Assembly: GCF_900186965.1 (NCBI RefSeq)
Contig: NZ_LT906457.1
Span: 3,284,071 to 3,348,070, forward strand
DNA length: 64,000 nt
Reading direction: 5' to 3'
Source of the DNA: Legionella spiritensis
Lineage (GTDB): Bacteria; Pseudomonadota; Gammaproteobacteria; Legionellales; Legionellaceae
Shown: positions 8,589 to 18,302 of the stretch, piece after piece
Layout: each line of letters opens with the position of its first letter
Numbering within the stretch: position 1 is the first letter of the stretch
Position numbers and translations under genes: made by a program
Notes under the pieces: model-generated
Told to the model about the DNA's origin: nothing
The model's database searches: none
Seen by the model: the letters and a program-made list of their open reading frames with translations, nothing else

Positions 8589-9278
8589 TTATTCAAAACT
8601 GAACGCGTCGGAAAACAGGGAGCTCCGAGGCACGCCATAACGTATTAGAGCGTCACGAGTTGCGTAAACCATATCAAAAGGACCGCCAAGTACCACCTGA
8701 TAATCAAGCAAACGTTCCTGGTAATCCGCGATAACCAATGCGGCCAGAGTCTCTTTATTATGGCGCGGCAATAATGAAACATACCTGAAGCGGCTCACAT
8801 GAGCCTGCCATTGCATTACTTTTTCATCCATATACAAATCACTTTGCGACCGGGCTCCCCAGTAAAGGGCAAAATACCTGGTATCTCCGGTTGCAAGTAA
8901 TTGTTCTATTATGGCCTTGACAGGTGAAAAACCGGTACCGCCGGCAATAAAAAGAATGGGTTTGTTTCTATCTAGCTGATTAATATGGCAATCACCGTAG
9001 GGTAGGGACAGCAATACTTCCCCTTGTCGTTTGATCTCGTCGAAAAGAGGTTGATTATAGGGATTAACCGGATCATGACGAATATGCAATTCGTATTTAT
9101 GGGAACCCAACGGGGCATTGGCGATGGAATAGCTGAAATGTTCCTCACCGGAGTGAATCTTCAGATACTGACCTGCCTGATAATCCACATAAGTTTGCGG
9201 AGCAAGAATCAGTTCAATAATACTATCGGTCAATGGCATAATATGCTCTACTTGAGCCTTTGTCCGCACCACACTCAT
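8589..9278 (-). CDS. fre: NAD(P)H-flavin reductase
   Basis: 229 residues of the ferredoxin-reductase-like family. The flavin-binding FSYSIANAP (RxYS-like) lies near residue 48, the NAD(P)H-binding [14 protein letters not shown] near residue 108, and [11 protein letters not shown] near residue 138. Reduces free flavins with NAD(P)H in the cytoplasm. The start ATG overlaps the ubiD stop by four bases (ATGA at 9275-9278), the classical ubiD-fre arrangement; reduced FMN from Fre is a plausible supply for the prenylated-FMN cofactor of UbiD. Confidence 0.93.
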   Translation of the reverse strand: MSVVRTKAQVEHIMPLTDSIIELILAPQTYVDYQAGQYLKIHSGEEHFSYSIANAPLGSHKYELHIRHDPVNPYNQPLFDEIKRQGEVLLSLPYGDCHINQLDRNKPILFIAGGTGFSPVKAIIEQLLATGDTRYFALYWGARSQSDLYMDEKVMQWQAHVSRFRYVSLLPRHNKETLAALVIADYQERLLDYQVVLGGPFDMVYATRDALIRYGVPRSSLFSDAFSFE

Positions 9279-10744
9279 TTCGACAACCCCAGTTTATCCC
9301 AATAATCCGCTACTGTTCGCAGCACGTTTTCATCCATTTCAATCGGTTTTCCCCACTCCCGTTGTGTTTCGCCTGGCCATTTACCGGTCGCATCCATGCC
9401 CATTTTAGACCCAAGACCCGAAACCGGGGAAGCAAAATCGAGATAATCGATGGGCGTGTTTTCCACCATAACCGTATCCCTTGCAGGATCCATGCGGGTA
9501 GTCATTGCCCAGACAACATCCTGCCAGTTACGCGCATCCACATCATCATCGCAGACAATTACAAATTTGGTATACATAAACTGGCGAAGGAAAGACCATA
9601 CCGCCATCATCACACGTTTTGCATGACCCGGGTATTGCTTTTTGATGGTAACAACCGCCAAACGGTAGGAACAACCCTCCGGCGGCAGATAAAAATCCAC
9701 AATCTCTGGAAATTGCTTTTGTAACAGGGGGATAAACACTTCATTGAGCGCGACACCTAAAATAGCAGGCTCATCAGGTGGACGGCCGGTATAGGTGCTG
9801 TGATAAACAGGATTAGGCCGGTGGGTCAGACGCTCTACGGTCAATACGGGAAAAGACTGCACTTCATTGTAATAGCCCGTATGATCACCAAAAGGGCCTT
9901 CGGGCGCTTCCACGCCGGGCTCCAGATAACCTTCCAGAATAATTTCGGCGCTGGCCGGCACATGAAGATCACTGCCCAGACATTGAGTTAATTGCGTACG
10001 CTGGCCGCGTAAAAGACCAGCGAACGCGTATTCGGATAAACTGTCGGGAACGGGTGTAACCGCCGCCAGAATGGTTGCCGGATCAGCGCCCAAAGTCACC
10101 GCCACCGGAAAGCGCTCACCGGGAAAAGCCTGTTGCCAGGCCTGGAAATCCAAAGCACCGCCACGGTGAGACAACCAGCGCATGATCAATTTGTTTTTAC
10201 CAATCACCTGCTGACGATAAATACCCATATTTTCACGGGCCTGTTCCGGCCCCCGGGTCGTGACCAACCCCCAGGTAATCAGCGGTGCCGCATCCCCTGG
10301 CCAGCAGGTCTGGATGGGCAGGCAACCCAGATCCACTTCATCATATTCCCTGACAATAGTCTGGCAGGGGGCGTTACCGACGTATCTGGGCGCCATATTT
10401 AACGCCTGTTTCAATAAGGGCAGCTTATTAAACGCGTCTTTAAATCCCCTGGGCGGTTCCGGCTCTTTCAAGGCGGCCAGTAATTTACCCACTTCCCGCA
10501 GAGCGGTAACGCTGTCTTCTCCCATGCCCATGGCAACCCGCTCCACAGTGCCGAATAAATTGGTCAATACCGGCATGGACGCATCTTTGGGGTGGGTAAA
10601 CAGCAAGGCCGGCCCTCCGGCACGTAAAACCCTGTCGCTCACCACCGTCATCTCGAGACAAGGTGAGACGGGGTAGTCAATACGTTGTAACAAGCCTTGT
10701 GATTCCAGCTGCGTCATAAAATCACGCAAATCCGCATATTTCAT
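9275..10744 (-). CDS. ubiD: 4-hydroxy-3-polyprenylbenzoate decarboxylase
   Basis: 489 residues, the usual length of UbiD. Decarboxylates the octaprenyl-hydroxybenzoate intermediate of ubiquinone synthesis using prenylated FMN made by UbiX. Conserved segments include [17 protein letters not shown] at the N-terminus, [14 protein letters not shown] near residue 215, [15 protein letters not shown] near residue 280 (acid residues of the active site) and the C-terminal [13 protein letters not shown]. Translationally coupled to fre. ubiX is not in the window. Confidence 0.96.
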   Translation of the reverse strand: MKYADLRDFMTQLESQGLLQRIDYPVSPCLEMTVVSDRVLRAGGPALLFTHPKDASMPVLTNLFGTVERVAMGMGEDSVTALREVGKLLAALKEPEPPRGFKDAFNKLPLLKQALNMAPRYVGNAPCQTIVREYDEVDLGCLPIQTCWPGDAAPLITWGLVTTRGPEQARENMGIYRQQVIGKNKLIMRWLSHRGGALDFQAWQQAFPGERFPVAVTLGADPATILAAVTPVPDSLSEYAFAGLLRGQRTQLTQCLGSDLHVPASAEIILEGYLEPGVEAPEGPFGDHTGYYNEVQSFPVLTVERLTHRPNPVYHSTYTGRPPDEPAILGVALNEVFIPLLQKQFPEIVDFYLPPEGCSYRLAVVTIKKQYPGHAKRVMMAVWSFLRQFMYTKFVIVCDDDVDARNWQDVVWAMTTRMDPARDTVMVENTPIDYLDFASPVSGLGSKMGMDATGKWPGETQREWGKPIEMDENVLRTVADYWDKLGLSK

Positions 10745-10880
10745 GCTTACCCATGCCGATATTGATGTGGGAGAATTATGGCATAACCCGCCGGACAGGG
10801 ATACCTAAACCGCTTATCTCCTTTCCGGTCAATCCCAGGTTGTAGAGTTCGATTGTAACACACGGATTTGGGTGTGTTGC

Positions 10881-11798
10881 CTACTCATAAGTGGAATAAG
10901 ACCAGGGATCGTCATAGCAGGTCACTATCTGGGAGGGATTAAATGGCGTGGCCTGCGTCAAAGTCCTGCCATACGCATGATTTTCAATCAAATTCTTGTT
11001 GCTTGTTCGAGCCAGTTCCTTGAACGTTACCGTCTGACAATCAACATGGCCTGCCTGTTGCAAAAAACGCGTCACAAATTCCGGATAATGAATTAGCAAT
11101 TCGTCTGCTGTTTTATCAAACGGGTTATCAGGACCGGCGAATTTATCATAAAAAGAGAGGTACGTCTCGACAAACTCTACGAGCAGACCGCTGGCTTCCT
11201 CCGCTTGCCCGGGTTGCTCACGCAATGTTCTCAGCAAGGTCAGATAATCAAGATACAGATTTTCAAACGCTTGTATGGCTTCCTCATTATGTTCGTCGAT
11301 AGCGACATAAAATGGATTTTTTATGTCGGTGTCACCGATGGTAATACTTTTGACGCTACAGAACAAAACAGCCAGCGCGACATGCTCTGCTTCGCGTTCC
11401 ATTCTGCCCGGAAGATTATAGTGATGATACGTATAGGTTTTATGCACATCAATCACGTACTGACGAAACAGGACAGGATCCAGAGTAATATAGTTTTTAT
11501 TACCCCAATCTTTCGCGACTTGTTTATTCGTTGTCAGGGATACCATGTGGGCATCATCGGTAATATTGGTCGTTTTATGCAAGCGGATGTCTTCCATCGT
11601 CACCCGTTCTGGCAACCTGTGGCCAAAAAGCCCCAGACATATGGTTGGCAAGGCAAACATAGTAGTTGAGATATCACCAAATCCCCTATACAGTTCGGGG
11701 ATATCGCAAGAAGAATTCATCATGCCGATGAATTTTACGCCATGAATAGTTTCAGAGCTTTGGTTTGGCGAGAAAAAACAGGTTTTATATTTGGACAT
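10881..11798 (-). CDS. putative ADP-ribosyltransferase-like protein, effector candidate
   Basis: About 305 residues, no signal peptide or TM segment. Counting from the in-frame GTG at 11804, three elements appear in the order and spacing of R-S-E type ADP-ribosyltransferases: ELYRGFG (Arg40), HMVSLTTNKQVAKDWG (Ser89-x-Thr-Thr) and GRMEREAEHVAL (Glu136/138/140). In that class the Arg and the S-T-S strand hold NAD and the final Glu is catalytic. The rest is helical, ending in an acidic aromatic tail. The start is uncertain: ATG at 11798 is preferred over GTG at 11804. The gene stands alone between ubiD and pldA. The enzymatic assignment is inference from motif pattern; host-directed function and Dot/Icm secretion are only plausible. 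Confidence 0.5.
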   Translation of the reverse strand: MSKYKTCFFSPNQSSETIHGVKFIGMMNSSCDIPELYRGFGDISTTMFALPTICLGLFGHRLPERVTMEDIRLHKTTNITDDAHMVSLTTNKQVAKDWGNKNYITLDPVLFRQYVIDVHKTYTYHHYNLPGRMEREAEHVALAVLFCSVKSITIGDTDIKNPFYVAIDEHNEEAIQAFENLYLDYLTLLRTLREQPGQAEEASGLLVEFVETYLSFYDKFAGPDNPFDKTADELLIHYPEFVTRFLQQAGHVDCQTVTFKELARTSNKNLIENHAYGRTLTQATPFNPSQIVTCYDDPWSYSTYE

Positions 11799-11930
11799 GA
11801 TCACCAGGATTATTGCTGTTAGCGCAAAAACTTTTATTAAAGAGCATATTTTACACAGCTAATGGCCCAGTGTAAATCCCGGGCAGTCACTCATAAAGCT
11901 CCGTTTACCAGGCAATGCAGGATTACCAAC

Positions 11931-12836
11931 GTGAAAATACATTCTATGTGCCTATTGTTCCTACTTCCTGTTAGTCTGTTATGGACCTGCCCCGCTTTTT
12001 CCAAATCAGACACGGCCGGCTCATCCCAACCGCAATCGCCCGATACTCAGGAAAAAACCATACTCGAAAAACAAATCCGGCAAGAGAAAAAGGCCGCAAG
12101 CAGCCCGAACATCATCAGCTTGCATCGACCAAACTACGTGCTGCCCTATTACTATACTGCAAGCCCTTATCAAGCCATTTATCTGAATTCGACACCCAAT
12201 AATCAATTGATCAACAAGGAGGAATTCAAGGCGCAGCTCAGTTTAAAAATCCCAATCCTTCGTAACCTGATCAAAAAGAAACCCCTGTCTTTGAATTTTG
12301 CCTATACCCAGCTCATGTACTGGCAATTCTACGCCAAATCACAGTATTTTCGGGAAACCAATTATGAGCCGGAGCTCTATCTCGAACATGACATAAATTC
12401 CCGCCTTCAAACCCGGTTTGGCGTTGATCATCAATCCAACGGCCGCGGGGGCGAACTGGAACGCAGCTGGAACCGTCTTGTTGTGCAATTAAATTTGTCC
12501 GGCAACCGCTGGCTTGTGGGCTTACGCGGTTGGGCATTAATCGGTACGGCGGATTCGAGCAAATTACACAATCCCGATATTGCACATTATCTTGGCTATG
12601 AAAACCTGCTGTTTGCTCATGAACTGCCGTTTCAATCCAAACTAAGTGTTGAAATACAAAATATCGAAAGCGGTTTGAAGCGCGGTTTTGTTCAAGCCAC
12701 CCTTTCTTTTCCCATACTGGACACCTTGTCCATTTACGGTCAGTTTTTTAGCGGTTATGGACAAAGCCTCATTGAATACAACCACCGCACGACCAGTGCG
12801 GGCATCGGCATAGTGCTAAACGACTGGATCAGCTGA
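11931..12836 (+). CDS. pldA: outer membrane phospholipase A (OMPLA)
   Basis: Outer-membrane beta-barrel phospholipase A1/A2, activated as a dimer with Ca2+. The signature DHQSNGRGGELERSWNR gives the catalytic triad His167, Ser169 and Asn181 with the same spacing as E. coli OMPLA (142/144/156). The C-terminal half is a run of amphipathic strands. The longer open frame begins upstream at 11862, but GTG at 11931 with AGGA eight bases upstream yields a clean signal peptide (KIHSMCLLFLLPVSLLW). A polar, glutamine/lysine-rich stretch of about 50 residues separates the signal peptide from the barrel. 301 residues. Confidence 0.93.
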   Translation: MKIHSMCLLFLLPVSLLWTCPAFSKSDTAGSSQPQSPDTQEKTILEKQIRQEKKAASSPNIISLHRPNYVLPYYYTASPYQAIYLNSTPNNQLINKEEFKAQLSLKIPILRNLIKKKPLSLNFAYTQLMYWQFYAKSQYFRETNYEPELYLEHDINSRLQTRFGVDHQSNGRGGELERSWNRLVVQLNLSGNRWLVGLRGWALIGTADSSKLHNPDIAHYLGYENLLFAHELPFQSKLSVEIQNIESGLKRGFVQATLSFPILDTLSIYGQFFSGYGQSLIEYNHRTTSAGIGIVLNDWIS

Positions 12837-12887
12837 CAGGCACCTAAAGGTTTGCCAGCATAACGCTCAAACTTATTTCCCGTGAGT

Positions 12888-12907
12888 GTTGGGCCAGGGG
12901 GCCCAAC
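12888..12907. terminator. GTTGGGCC/GGCCCAAC hairpin between convergent pldA and rho
   Basis: An 8-bp perfect stem with a 4-base loop, 50 bases after pldA and 50 after rho. There is no T-run on either side, so intrinsic termination would be weak. Similar GGGTTGCC- or GGGTTACC-type hairpins occur at 38681 and 63536, so it may be a small dispersed repeat instead. Confidence 0.35.
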
Positions 12908-12957
12908 CTACAGGTTTGGAAGCGAAAAAGGGCGCAGATCCCAGGCTTGTTGACAGA

Positions 12958-14220
12958 TCATTCCTGACGCTTCATGGCCTCAAAAAATTCAGCGTTTGTT
13001 TTGTGATTTTTCATGCGCTCAAGCAGAAATTCAATCGCGTCGCACTCATCCATGGATTGGAGAATTTTACGTAAAATCCAGGTGCGATGGAGATCTTCCG
13101 GGCTTAGGAGCAGATCTTCGCGACGAGTACCGGAACGATTAATATTAATGGCGGGAAAGACGCGACGCTCGGAAATACTGCGGCTTAAATGAATCTCCAT
13201 GTTACCGGTTCCTTTAAATTCCTCATAAATAACCTCATCCATTTTGGAACCCGTATCGACCAGAGCGGTAGCGATAATCGTCAAACTGCCGCCTTCCTCA
13301 ATATTTCTCGCAGCCCCGTAAAGTCTTTTCGGACGCTGCAAGGCGTTGGCATCCACACCCCCTGTCAACACTTTTCCGGAGGAAGGTACCACCGTATTGT
13401 ACGCACGCGCCAGACGAGTAATGGAATCGAGCAGAATCACCACATCCCGTTTATGTTCAACCAGACGCTTCGCCTTTTCAATCACCATCTCCGCAACCTG
13501 GACATGGCGATTAGCCGGCTCGTCAAACGTACTGGCAACCACTTCGCCCTTGACGGAACGTTGCATTTCCGTGACTTCTTCCGGCCGCTCATCAATCAAC
13601 AACACAATCAGATAACAGTCCGGATAATTTTTTTCGATGGAGTGGGCAAGATTCTGAAGCATCAATGTTTTACCGGCTTTGGGAGGCGAGACAATAAGGC
13701 CGCGCTGACCTCGACCAAAGGGGGCACATAAATCGACCACCCGTGCGGTTAAATCTTCCGTACTGCCATTGCCTTGCTCCATAACCAGACGCTTAGAGGC
13801 AAAAAGCGGTGTTAAATTCTCGAATAATATTTTACGTTTGGCACTGTCTGGTGAATCAAAATTGATCTGATCCACTTTCAACAGGGCAAAATAACGCTCA
13901 CTATCCTTTGGCGGACGAATTTTGCCGTACACGGTATCGCCGGTGCGCAAGGCAAAACGTCGAATCTGGCTCGGAGAAACATAAGTGTCGTCAGGCCCGG
14001 CCAGGTAGGAATCATCTTCTGAACGTAAAAATCCAAATCCATCGGGCAATACTTCCAGAACACCTCCTCCGTGAATATCCTCTCCTTTACTGGCATGGGT
14101 TTTAAGAATAGCAAACAACATATCTTGTTTACGCATACGGGAGGTATTTTCTACCCCCATTTCCTGAGCGATATTGACTAGGTCGGCAATAGGTAATTGC
14201 TTAAGTTCTCTAAGATTCAT
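12958..14220 (-). CDS. rho: transcription termination factor Rho
   Basis: Hexameric RNA helicase that ends transcription. Start chosen at ATG 14220 ([13 protein letters not shown], the family N-terminus); an in-frame codon three residues upstream is less likely. 420 residues. RNA-binding cold-shock-like DGFGFLRS lies near residues 60-67, the Walker A SPPKAGKT at 178-185, Walker [17 protein letters not shown] near 265, and the Q/R loops follow. Monocistronic. Upstream trxA is on the same strand but separated by about 490 bases that hold a MITE-like repeat. Confidence 0.98.
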   Translation of the reverse strand: MNLRELKQLPIADLVNIAQEMGVENTSRMRKQDMLFAILKTHASKGEDIHGGGVLEVLPDGFGFLRSEDDSYLAGPDDTYVSPSQIRRFALRTGDTVYGKIRPPKDSERYFALLKVDQINFDSPDSAKRKILFENLTPLFASKRLVMEQGNGSTEDLTARVVDLCAPFGRGQRGLIVSPPKAGKTLMLQNLAHSIEKNYPDCYLIVLLIDERPEEVTEMQRSVKGEVVASTFDEPANRHVQVAEMVIEKAKRLVEHKRDVVILLDSITRLARAYNTVVPSSGKVLTGGVDANALQRPKRLYGAARNIEEGGSLTIIATALVDTGSKMDEVIYEEFKGTGNMEIHLSRSISERRVFPAININRSGTRREDLLLSPEDLHRTWILRKILQSMDECDAIEFLLERMKNHKTNAEFFEAMKRQE

Positions 14221-14310
14221 ACTTCTCACTTGATGTATTGGTTAAACGAAATGGAATTTCCGGGAAAATTTTATGGGAAGGGCAGCCTGGGAAGCCGCTG
14301 CCTAACTATT

Positions 14311-14474
14311 AGTACCTCATCCTGTAAATCACAAGACCATGATTCTGTCGCTATTTGTCCCTGCCCGTGTTACTCATCAGTTGAATATAGCCGCCGATAT
14401 TCGCTTTCTCCGCGCCTTGGCAGGAAGAAATATCGCCTGGCCTAATGATCCTGTGATTTACAGGATGAGGCACT
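14311..14474. mobile_element. 164-bp MITE-like element with 26-bp terminal inverted repeats
   Basis: Left terminus 14311-14336 (AGTACCTCATCCTGTAAATC...) and right terminus 14449-14474 match as inverted repeats at 24 of 26 bases. The interior has no complete gene, but an open frame from 14339 runs through the right terminus for about 67 codons; I do not count it as a gene. The rest of the 14221-14709 gap contains a hairpin with stem GCTCTCCA/TGGAGAGC at 14647-14676 and, at 14684-14697, GGTTTTGTGAACAA, similar to the IS terminus found at 51241. No transposase is present, so mobilisation would need one in trans. Confidence 0.6.
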
Positions 14475-14709
14475 TGTTTTCTTGGATAACCAAACCCAGT
14501 ATCCACTTGGGCCAACTGTCGATAGCAATTGGCATCTATTAATAGAATTCAAAATCAGAATAACTGGAGATTAGCGACCCAAAGAAAAATAGCCACTCAT
14601 TGCATTATGAGCTTACCACGAGCTTTTAACTTTATCCAGCTTTTTTGCTCTCCAAAGGTTAAAAACCCTGGAGAGCATCATCCGGTTTTGTGAACAAGCC
14701 CTGGAAATA

Positions 14710-15036
14710 TCACACATTGCTTTCTACAAAAGCACTTAACTGGGATTTGGATAACAATCCCATTTTCACGGCCTCAACCTGTCCGTTTTTAAACAGAATC
14801 AAGGTTGGAATGCTCATGACACCATATTTGGCCGGCATTTGCTGATTTTCATCAATATTAATTTTTGCAAACGTCATGCTGTCGCTATGAGCCGAGGCGA
14901 CTTCTTCCAGTATAGGCGTCAGGGCACGGCAGGGGCCACACCATTCCGCCCAGAAATCAACCAGCACGGGCTTGCCCGAGTTAAGGACATCCGCTTCAAA
15001 ACTGGCATCGGTTACCGTTTTAATATAATCACTCAT
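14710..15036 (-). CDS. trxA: thioredoxin
   Basis: 108 residues with the redox-active WAEWCGPCR (Cys33, Cys36), the cis-proline segment SIPTLILF near residue 75 and the acidic DFWAEW strand. General cytoplasmic disulfide reductant, re-reduced by thioredoxin reductase. AAGGTGA lies just upstream of the ATG. It begins 35 bases after rsmE and has its own probable promoter overlapping the rsmE stop. Confidence 0.97.
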   Translation of the reverse strand: MSDYIKTVTDASFEADVLNSGKPVLVDFWAEWCGPCRALTPILEEVASAHSDSMTFAKINIDENQQMPAKYGVMSIPTLILFKNGQVEAVKMGLLSKSQLSAFVESNV

Positions 15037-15070
15037 AATTCACCTTTTAAAAAAATATGGATTGACAACC

Positions 15071-15098
15071 ATTATAGATCACCCCACACCGCTTGCAA
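15071..15098 (-). promoter_or_regulatory. probable trxA promoter
   Basis: On the minus strand TTGCAA (15098-15093), a 16-bp spacer and a perfect TATAAT (15076-15071) lie across the rsmE stop codon, about 35-60 bases upstream of the trxA ATG. Consensus match only. Confidence 0.5.
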
Positions 15099-15800
15099 GA
15101 CACTTAACCCGACAACAGCGGCTGTTTCCGTACGCAACACTCGGGCTCCCAATGTCAGCGGCGCAAAACCCGCCGCCGCACTCTGTTCCAACTCCTGTGC
15201 GGTCAGCCCCCCTTCAGGACCGATAAACAATACCGCTTCTTCGAAACCCTGCGAATAATCACGCCAGTTTTTTCCCGTTTCAGGATGCAAAACAAAACGG
15301 GTGCCGGCATGAGGCTGGTGCAGAAAATCAGAAAAGGCCACGGGATCATGCACGGTCGGGATCCGGTTTCGTCCGCATTGCTCGCATGCGGAAACTGCGA
15401 TAGCCTGCCATTGCAACCGTTTTTTAGCCAACCGCGCGGCATCCGGCTTCACCATACAGCGCTCGGTAATAACCGGAGTGATTTGCGCCACACCCAATTC
15501 CACCGCTTTTTGCACAACCCACTCCATACGATCCCCTTTGGAGATGGCTTGAGCCAGATGAACGGCAATGGGGGGTTCGCGATTAACCGTTTGCTCCCCC
15601 TGCAACAAGACGGATACCTTTTTTTTGTGTACCGCCACGATTTCGGCCACAAATTCACGATTATCACCCGGAAACAGAATCAGCTTCTCGCCAGGCTGCA
15701 TACGCAACACCACGCCGACGTGCCGCCCGGCTTCCTCCGACAACGCCACCGATTCCCCCACCTGAAAATCTCCAGGCTGATAGATACGAACGTCTCTCAC
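15072..15800 (-). CDS. rsmE: 16S rRNA (uracil1498-N3)-methyltransferase
   Basis: SPOUT-class methyltransferase that modifies U1498 of 16S rRNA. 242 residues: an N-terminal PUA-like domain (ALSEEAGRHVGVVLRM), then the knot region with QAISKGDRMEWVVQKAVELG near residue 88, FIGPEGGLTAQELE near 190 and LGARVLRTETAAV near 215, all SAM-binding signatures of RsmE. Start GTG with GGAG upstream. It sits between the permease gene and trxA on the same strand. Confidence 0.96.
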   Translation of the reverse strand: MRDVRIYQPGDFQVGESVALSEEAGRHVGVVLRMQPGEKLILFPGDNREFVAEIVAVHKKKVSVLLQGEQTVNREPPIAVHLAQAISKGDRMEWVVQKAVELGVAQITPVITERCMVKPDAARLAKKRLQWQAIAVSACEQCGRNRIPTVHDPVAFSDFLHQPHAGTRFVLHPETGKNWRDYSQGFEEAVLFIGPEGGLTAQELEQSAAAGFAPLTLGARVLRTETAAVVGLSVLQAVWGDL

Positions 15801-15837
15801 CCTATGCTCCGGTAATATCGAATTTATTGATTTTCAT

Positions 15838-17409
15838 TTAAGATAACACCTCACGCCCGGCGCCATCCATTCTTTCATAATCAATGGCGTCATGGTTATG
15901 AATATCAAGCACAGTTTGCGACCAATACAGCATAAACACGCTAAAGGGAAAAAGACAAAGCATATCCCAGGGAAACGCCAAAATACCCGCACCACCAAAA
16001 GTACCCAGTCCGGAGATGAGCAACAGCAATGTCATGCAGGATAAAAACCAGTACAAACTGGCGCCGCAATCACCCAGTCGCTTGCGGTGATAAACCAAAG
16101 ACAGGCCAAGCCCCAGAAGCAAGGCAACATACAGTTTCCATAAAATGGAAAAACCACACCAGTACAGCATCAAATTACAGATATAAAACGCGATATGAGA
16201 TAAAATCCGGCTGAACGGCAAGCGGAAAGGTCTTGTTGTATCCGGTTGCAGCTTGCGCATGGCTAAAAGACAGACAGGGCCAATACCGTAGGAAAGAATA
16301 CTGGCGGAGGAAAGAAACGCCACCAGTTTTTGCCATCCTGGAAAAGGTAAAAAAGAAAAAACGCCTACCGCAAAATTGGCGTACAGGGTGATGTATGGGA
16401 TGTTGTGTCGGTTGACTTTCAAAAAAAGCTTCGGCAAGTGGTTATTCAGCGCCATACCATAAAGAATACGCGACGTCGCCGCCGTGTAGACCAGGGTCGT
16501 ACCAAAAGGCGAGAATGCCGCATCTATCAGGAGCAGCGTGCCAACCACACTCAATCCCAGAAGCAAAGTCAAACCTACCAAAGGCGCGCTGTCTCCGGGA
16601 TAACTCAAGCCTTGCCAGCCATGCGCCAGAAACTGTGACGGCATCGCGGCAATGAAACTGAATTGCAGCATAAAATACAAAACAAACCCAATCAGCACCG
16701 CGCCTAATATGGCGATTGGAATATTGCGCTGGGGATTTTTCACTTCACCCCCGAGCATTAACCCGTTTTGAAAGCCGGTAAACGCAAACGCCACACCTCC
16801 GGCAGATAATGCGGAAAATATCTGTACCCAGCTTTCCTTGTCCGCCAGATGAATGGACACGTTACTCCATGTTGGTGAATGGCCAAGCAGCGCCATAATT
16901 GCAATGCCCGGCAACAGAAATTTTATAATACTTGCATACTTGTTGCATTCGGCCAGCATTTTGATGCCGTAGGAATTGAGTATCACCACAAACAACATGA
17001 TGCACACCGCAACCACATAACCATAACCGGACAAGGTAAGTGCCGAGGAACCGCCGGCCATTAAACCAGGGAAAAAATAACTGGAATATTGCAAAATAGC
17101 CTGTATTTCAATAGGCGTCATAACGACGTAGGAGAGCCAGGATGTCCAGGCAAACAAAAAACCGACCTCCGGGCCATGTGTGAACGTCGGGTAGTTGGAC
17201 ATGCCGCCCGAAACAGGAAACATGGCGCCAAGCTCGCATAAGGGCAAGGCAATAAACAGCATGAAAACCGCGGCGATAACCCAGCTGACCAAGGCATTGC
17301 TTCCCGCCATTTGCGCGCTGATAAAGGGGCTGAACAACCATCCGGATCCTATCATTCCTCCCGCTGAGGCAATGAGAATATTCGTGGTTGAAATATCACG
17401 CTTTAACAT
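15838..17409 (-). CDS. APC-family amino-acid permease
   Basis: About 523 residues and 12 to 13 hydrophobic segments. The N-terminal GGMIGSGWLFSP is the glycine-rich substrate-binding unwound TM1 of APC transporters, and FAFTGFQNGLMLGGEVKNP near residue 225 is the TM6 signature. Inner-membrane uptake or exchange of amino acids; substrate unknown. A TTG at 17430 would give a longer form, but ATG 17409 has AGGA ten bases upstream and starts at LKRDISTTNI, typical of the family. It ends 38 bases before rsmE. Confidence 0.85.
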   Translation of the reverse strand: MLKRDISTTNILIASAGGMIGSGWLFSPFISAQMAGSNALVSWVIAAVFMLFIALPLCELGAMFPVSGGMSNYPTFTHGPEVGFLFAWTSWLSYVVMTPIEIQAILQYSSYFFPGLMAGGSSALTLSGYGYVVAVCIMLFVVILNSYGIKMLAECNKYASIIKFLLPGIAIMALLGHSPTWSNVSIHLADKESWVQIFSALSAGGVAFAFTGFQNGLMLGGEVKNPQRNIPIAILGAVLIGFVLYFMLQFSFIAAMPSQFLAHGWQGLSYPGDSAPLVGLTLLLGLSVVGTLLLIDAAFSPFGTTLVYTAATSRILYGMALNNHLPKLFLKVNRHNIPYITLYANFAVGVFSFLPFPGWQKLVAFLSSASILSYGIGPVCLLAMRKLQPDTTRPFRLPFSRILSHIAFYICNLMLYWCGFSILWKLYVALLLGLGLSLVYHRKRLGDCGASLYWFLSCMTLLLLISGLGTFGGAGILAFPWDMLCLFPFSVFMLYWSQTVLDIHNHDAIDYERMDGAGREVLS

Positions 17410-17503
17410 AAACAGATTTTCCTGCAACAAAGTGAAACGGCTTTGCGTTACGCCATTCCCCTACAATAGGATTCCTGCCTCTCTTGCCGCAGGTATTTTG
17501 GTT

Positions 17504-17911
17504 CTAGCAATGGCCGCCGCTCTTTTTGTATTCTTCAGGCGTGCAAAAGGTAATCGTGTCGTTTGACCAGCTATATGCAATAGCTTTACTGATATACCCA
17601 TGAAATACCAGTTGATCATGGGCCACTTCCACGCCCCAAAAGACGTTGCCCTGTTCATCATCGCGCCCGGCGAGATACGCTTCTTTCCCCGTCGCCAGAA
17701 CCTCGGTGCTCACCTGTTCATTCACCATAAGGCTGAATTCTGCGGGCAAGCCCGGAAGAACCTGGGGGTTGATAGTGATCATCCAGTGCATGGGCTTATC
17801 AAAATGGTTGACTATGGTCAATCGGTGCTCATACCTGGCATACGATATCTGGGGAGCAAGTATAGATAATGACATAAGAACGAACGTGGCAAACCGGGTT
17901 GAATGATTCAT
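17504..17911 (-). CDS. secreted protein of unknown function
   Basis: About 135 residues. Begins NHSTRFATFVLMSLSILAPQISYA, a clear signal peptide with a probable cleavage after ISYA. The mature part (RYEHRLTIVNHFDKPMHWMI) looks like a small beta-rich domain with two cysteines near the C-terminus. No family recognised. An alternative in-frame start seven residues upstream would precede the signal peptide. It lies 94 bases upstream of the permease and may be separately transcribed. Confidence 0.6.
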   Translation of the reverse strand: MNHSTRFATFVLMSLSILAPQISYARYEHRLTIVNHFDKPMHWMITINPQVLPGLPAEFSLMVNEQVSTEVLATGKEAYLAGRDDEQGNVFWGVEVAHDQLVFHGYISKAIAYSWSNDTITFCTPEEYKKSGGHC

Positions 17912-18130
17912 AAGTCGTGATTCCCTGCGCAAATAATAAAATGTTTGGCCTTGATAAAAACAAGGCTTTGCGCAATATAAAAAATTTATCCTGGCCTTGC
18001 AATCATTTTTGGTTCACAGAGCCTAAGGTCGACGAGCAATCCTTCGTTCCATTTTTATGGCAAGCACGGCAGGCGGTGAGCCAAAGGGCGTGTGGCCTCC
18101 TGCCTTCCATAGTCCGAAATCAAGTCAACC

Positions 18131-18247
18131 TGTTCAAACCTCACCTTTAAACTCTCAAATAGCGCTTGCTATTCTCCTCATTAAAGCTAAAATTTGGACT
18201 AAATCAGCTTAACTTTCACTTCATAAGCATATGTCCACACACTGCGG
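18131..18247 (+). repeat. diverged copy of the rsmI upstream region, carrying the fumC promoter
   Basis: About 115 bases here align with 50301-50416. Shared blocks include TGTTCA, GCTTGCTATTCTC, AAAGCTA-AATTTG, TTCACTTCATAA and CATATGTC-ACACAC. Within it TTGCTA (18166-18171), a 16-bp spacer and TAAAAT (18188-18193) form a plausible sigma70 promoter for fumC. The rest of the 370-base gap from 17912 has no gene I can support; it includes TAGGCTCTGTGAACC (inverted, 18011-18025), identical to a sequence at the end of tatC. Confidence 0.6.
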
Positions 18248-18302
18248 AATCATCAATTTTCTTAAACAAGGAATCGAATACAATGGCCACCACACGCATT
18301 GA
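18231..18302 (+). CDS. possible 23-residue upstream ORF overlapping fumC start
   Basis: ATG at 18231 reads [20 protein letters not shown] and stops at 18302, 20 bases past the fumC ATG in another frame. Its first residues echo the RsmI N-terminus (STHPGG), as expected if the region is a duplicated piece of rsmI. No strong ribosome binding site. It could be translated and coupled to fumC or be a fossil; existence as a functional gene is doubtful. Confidence 0.2.
   Translation: MSTHCGIINFLKQGIEYNGHHTH

Noticed and set aside
14339..14542. 67-codon frame inside and beyond the MITE at 14311
   Set aside because: It reads through one terminal repeat and lacks a ribosome binding site; better explained as chance openness.
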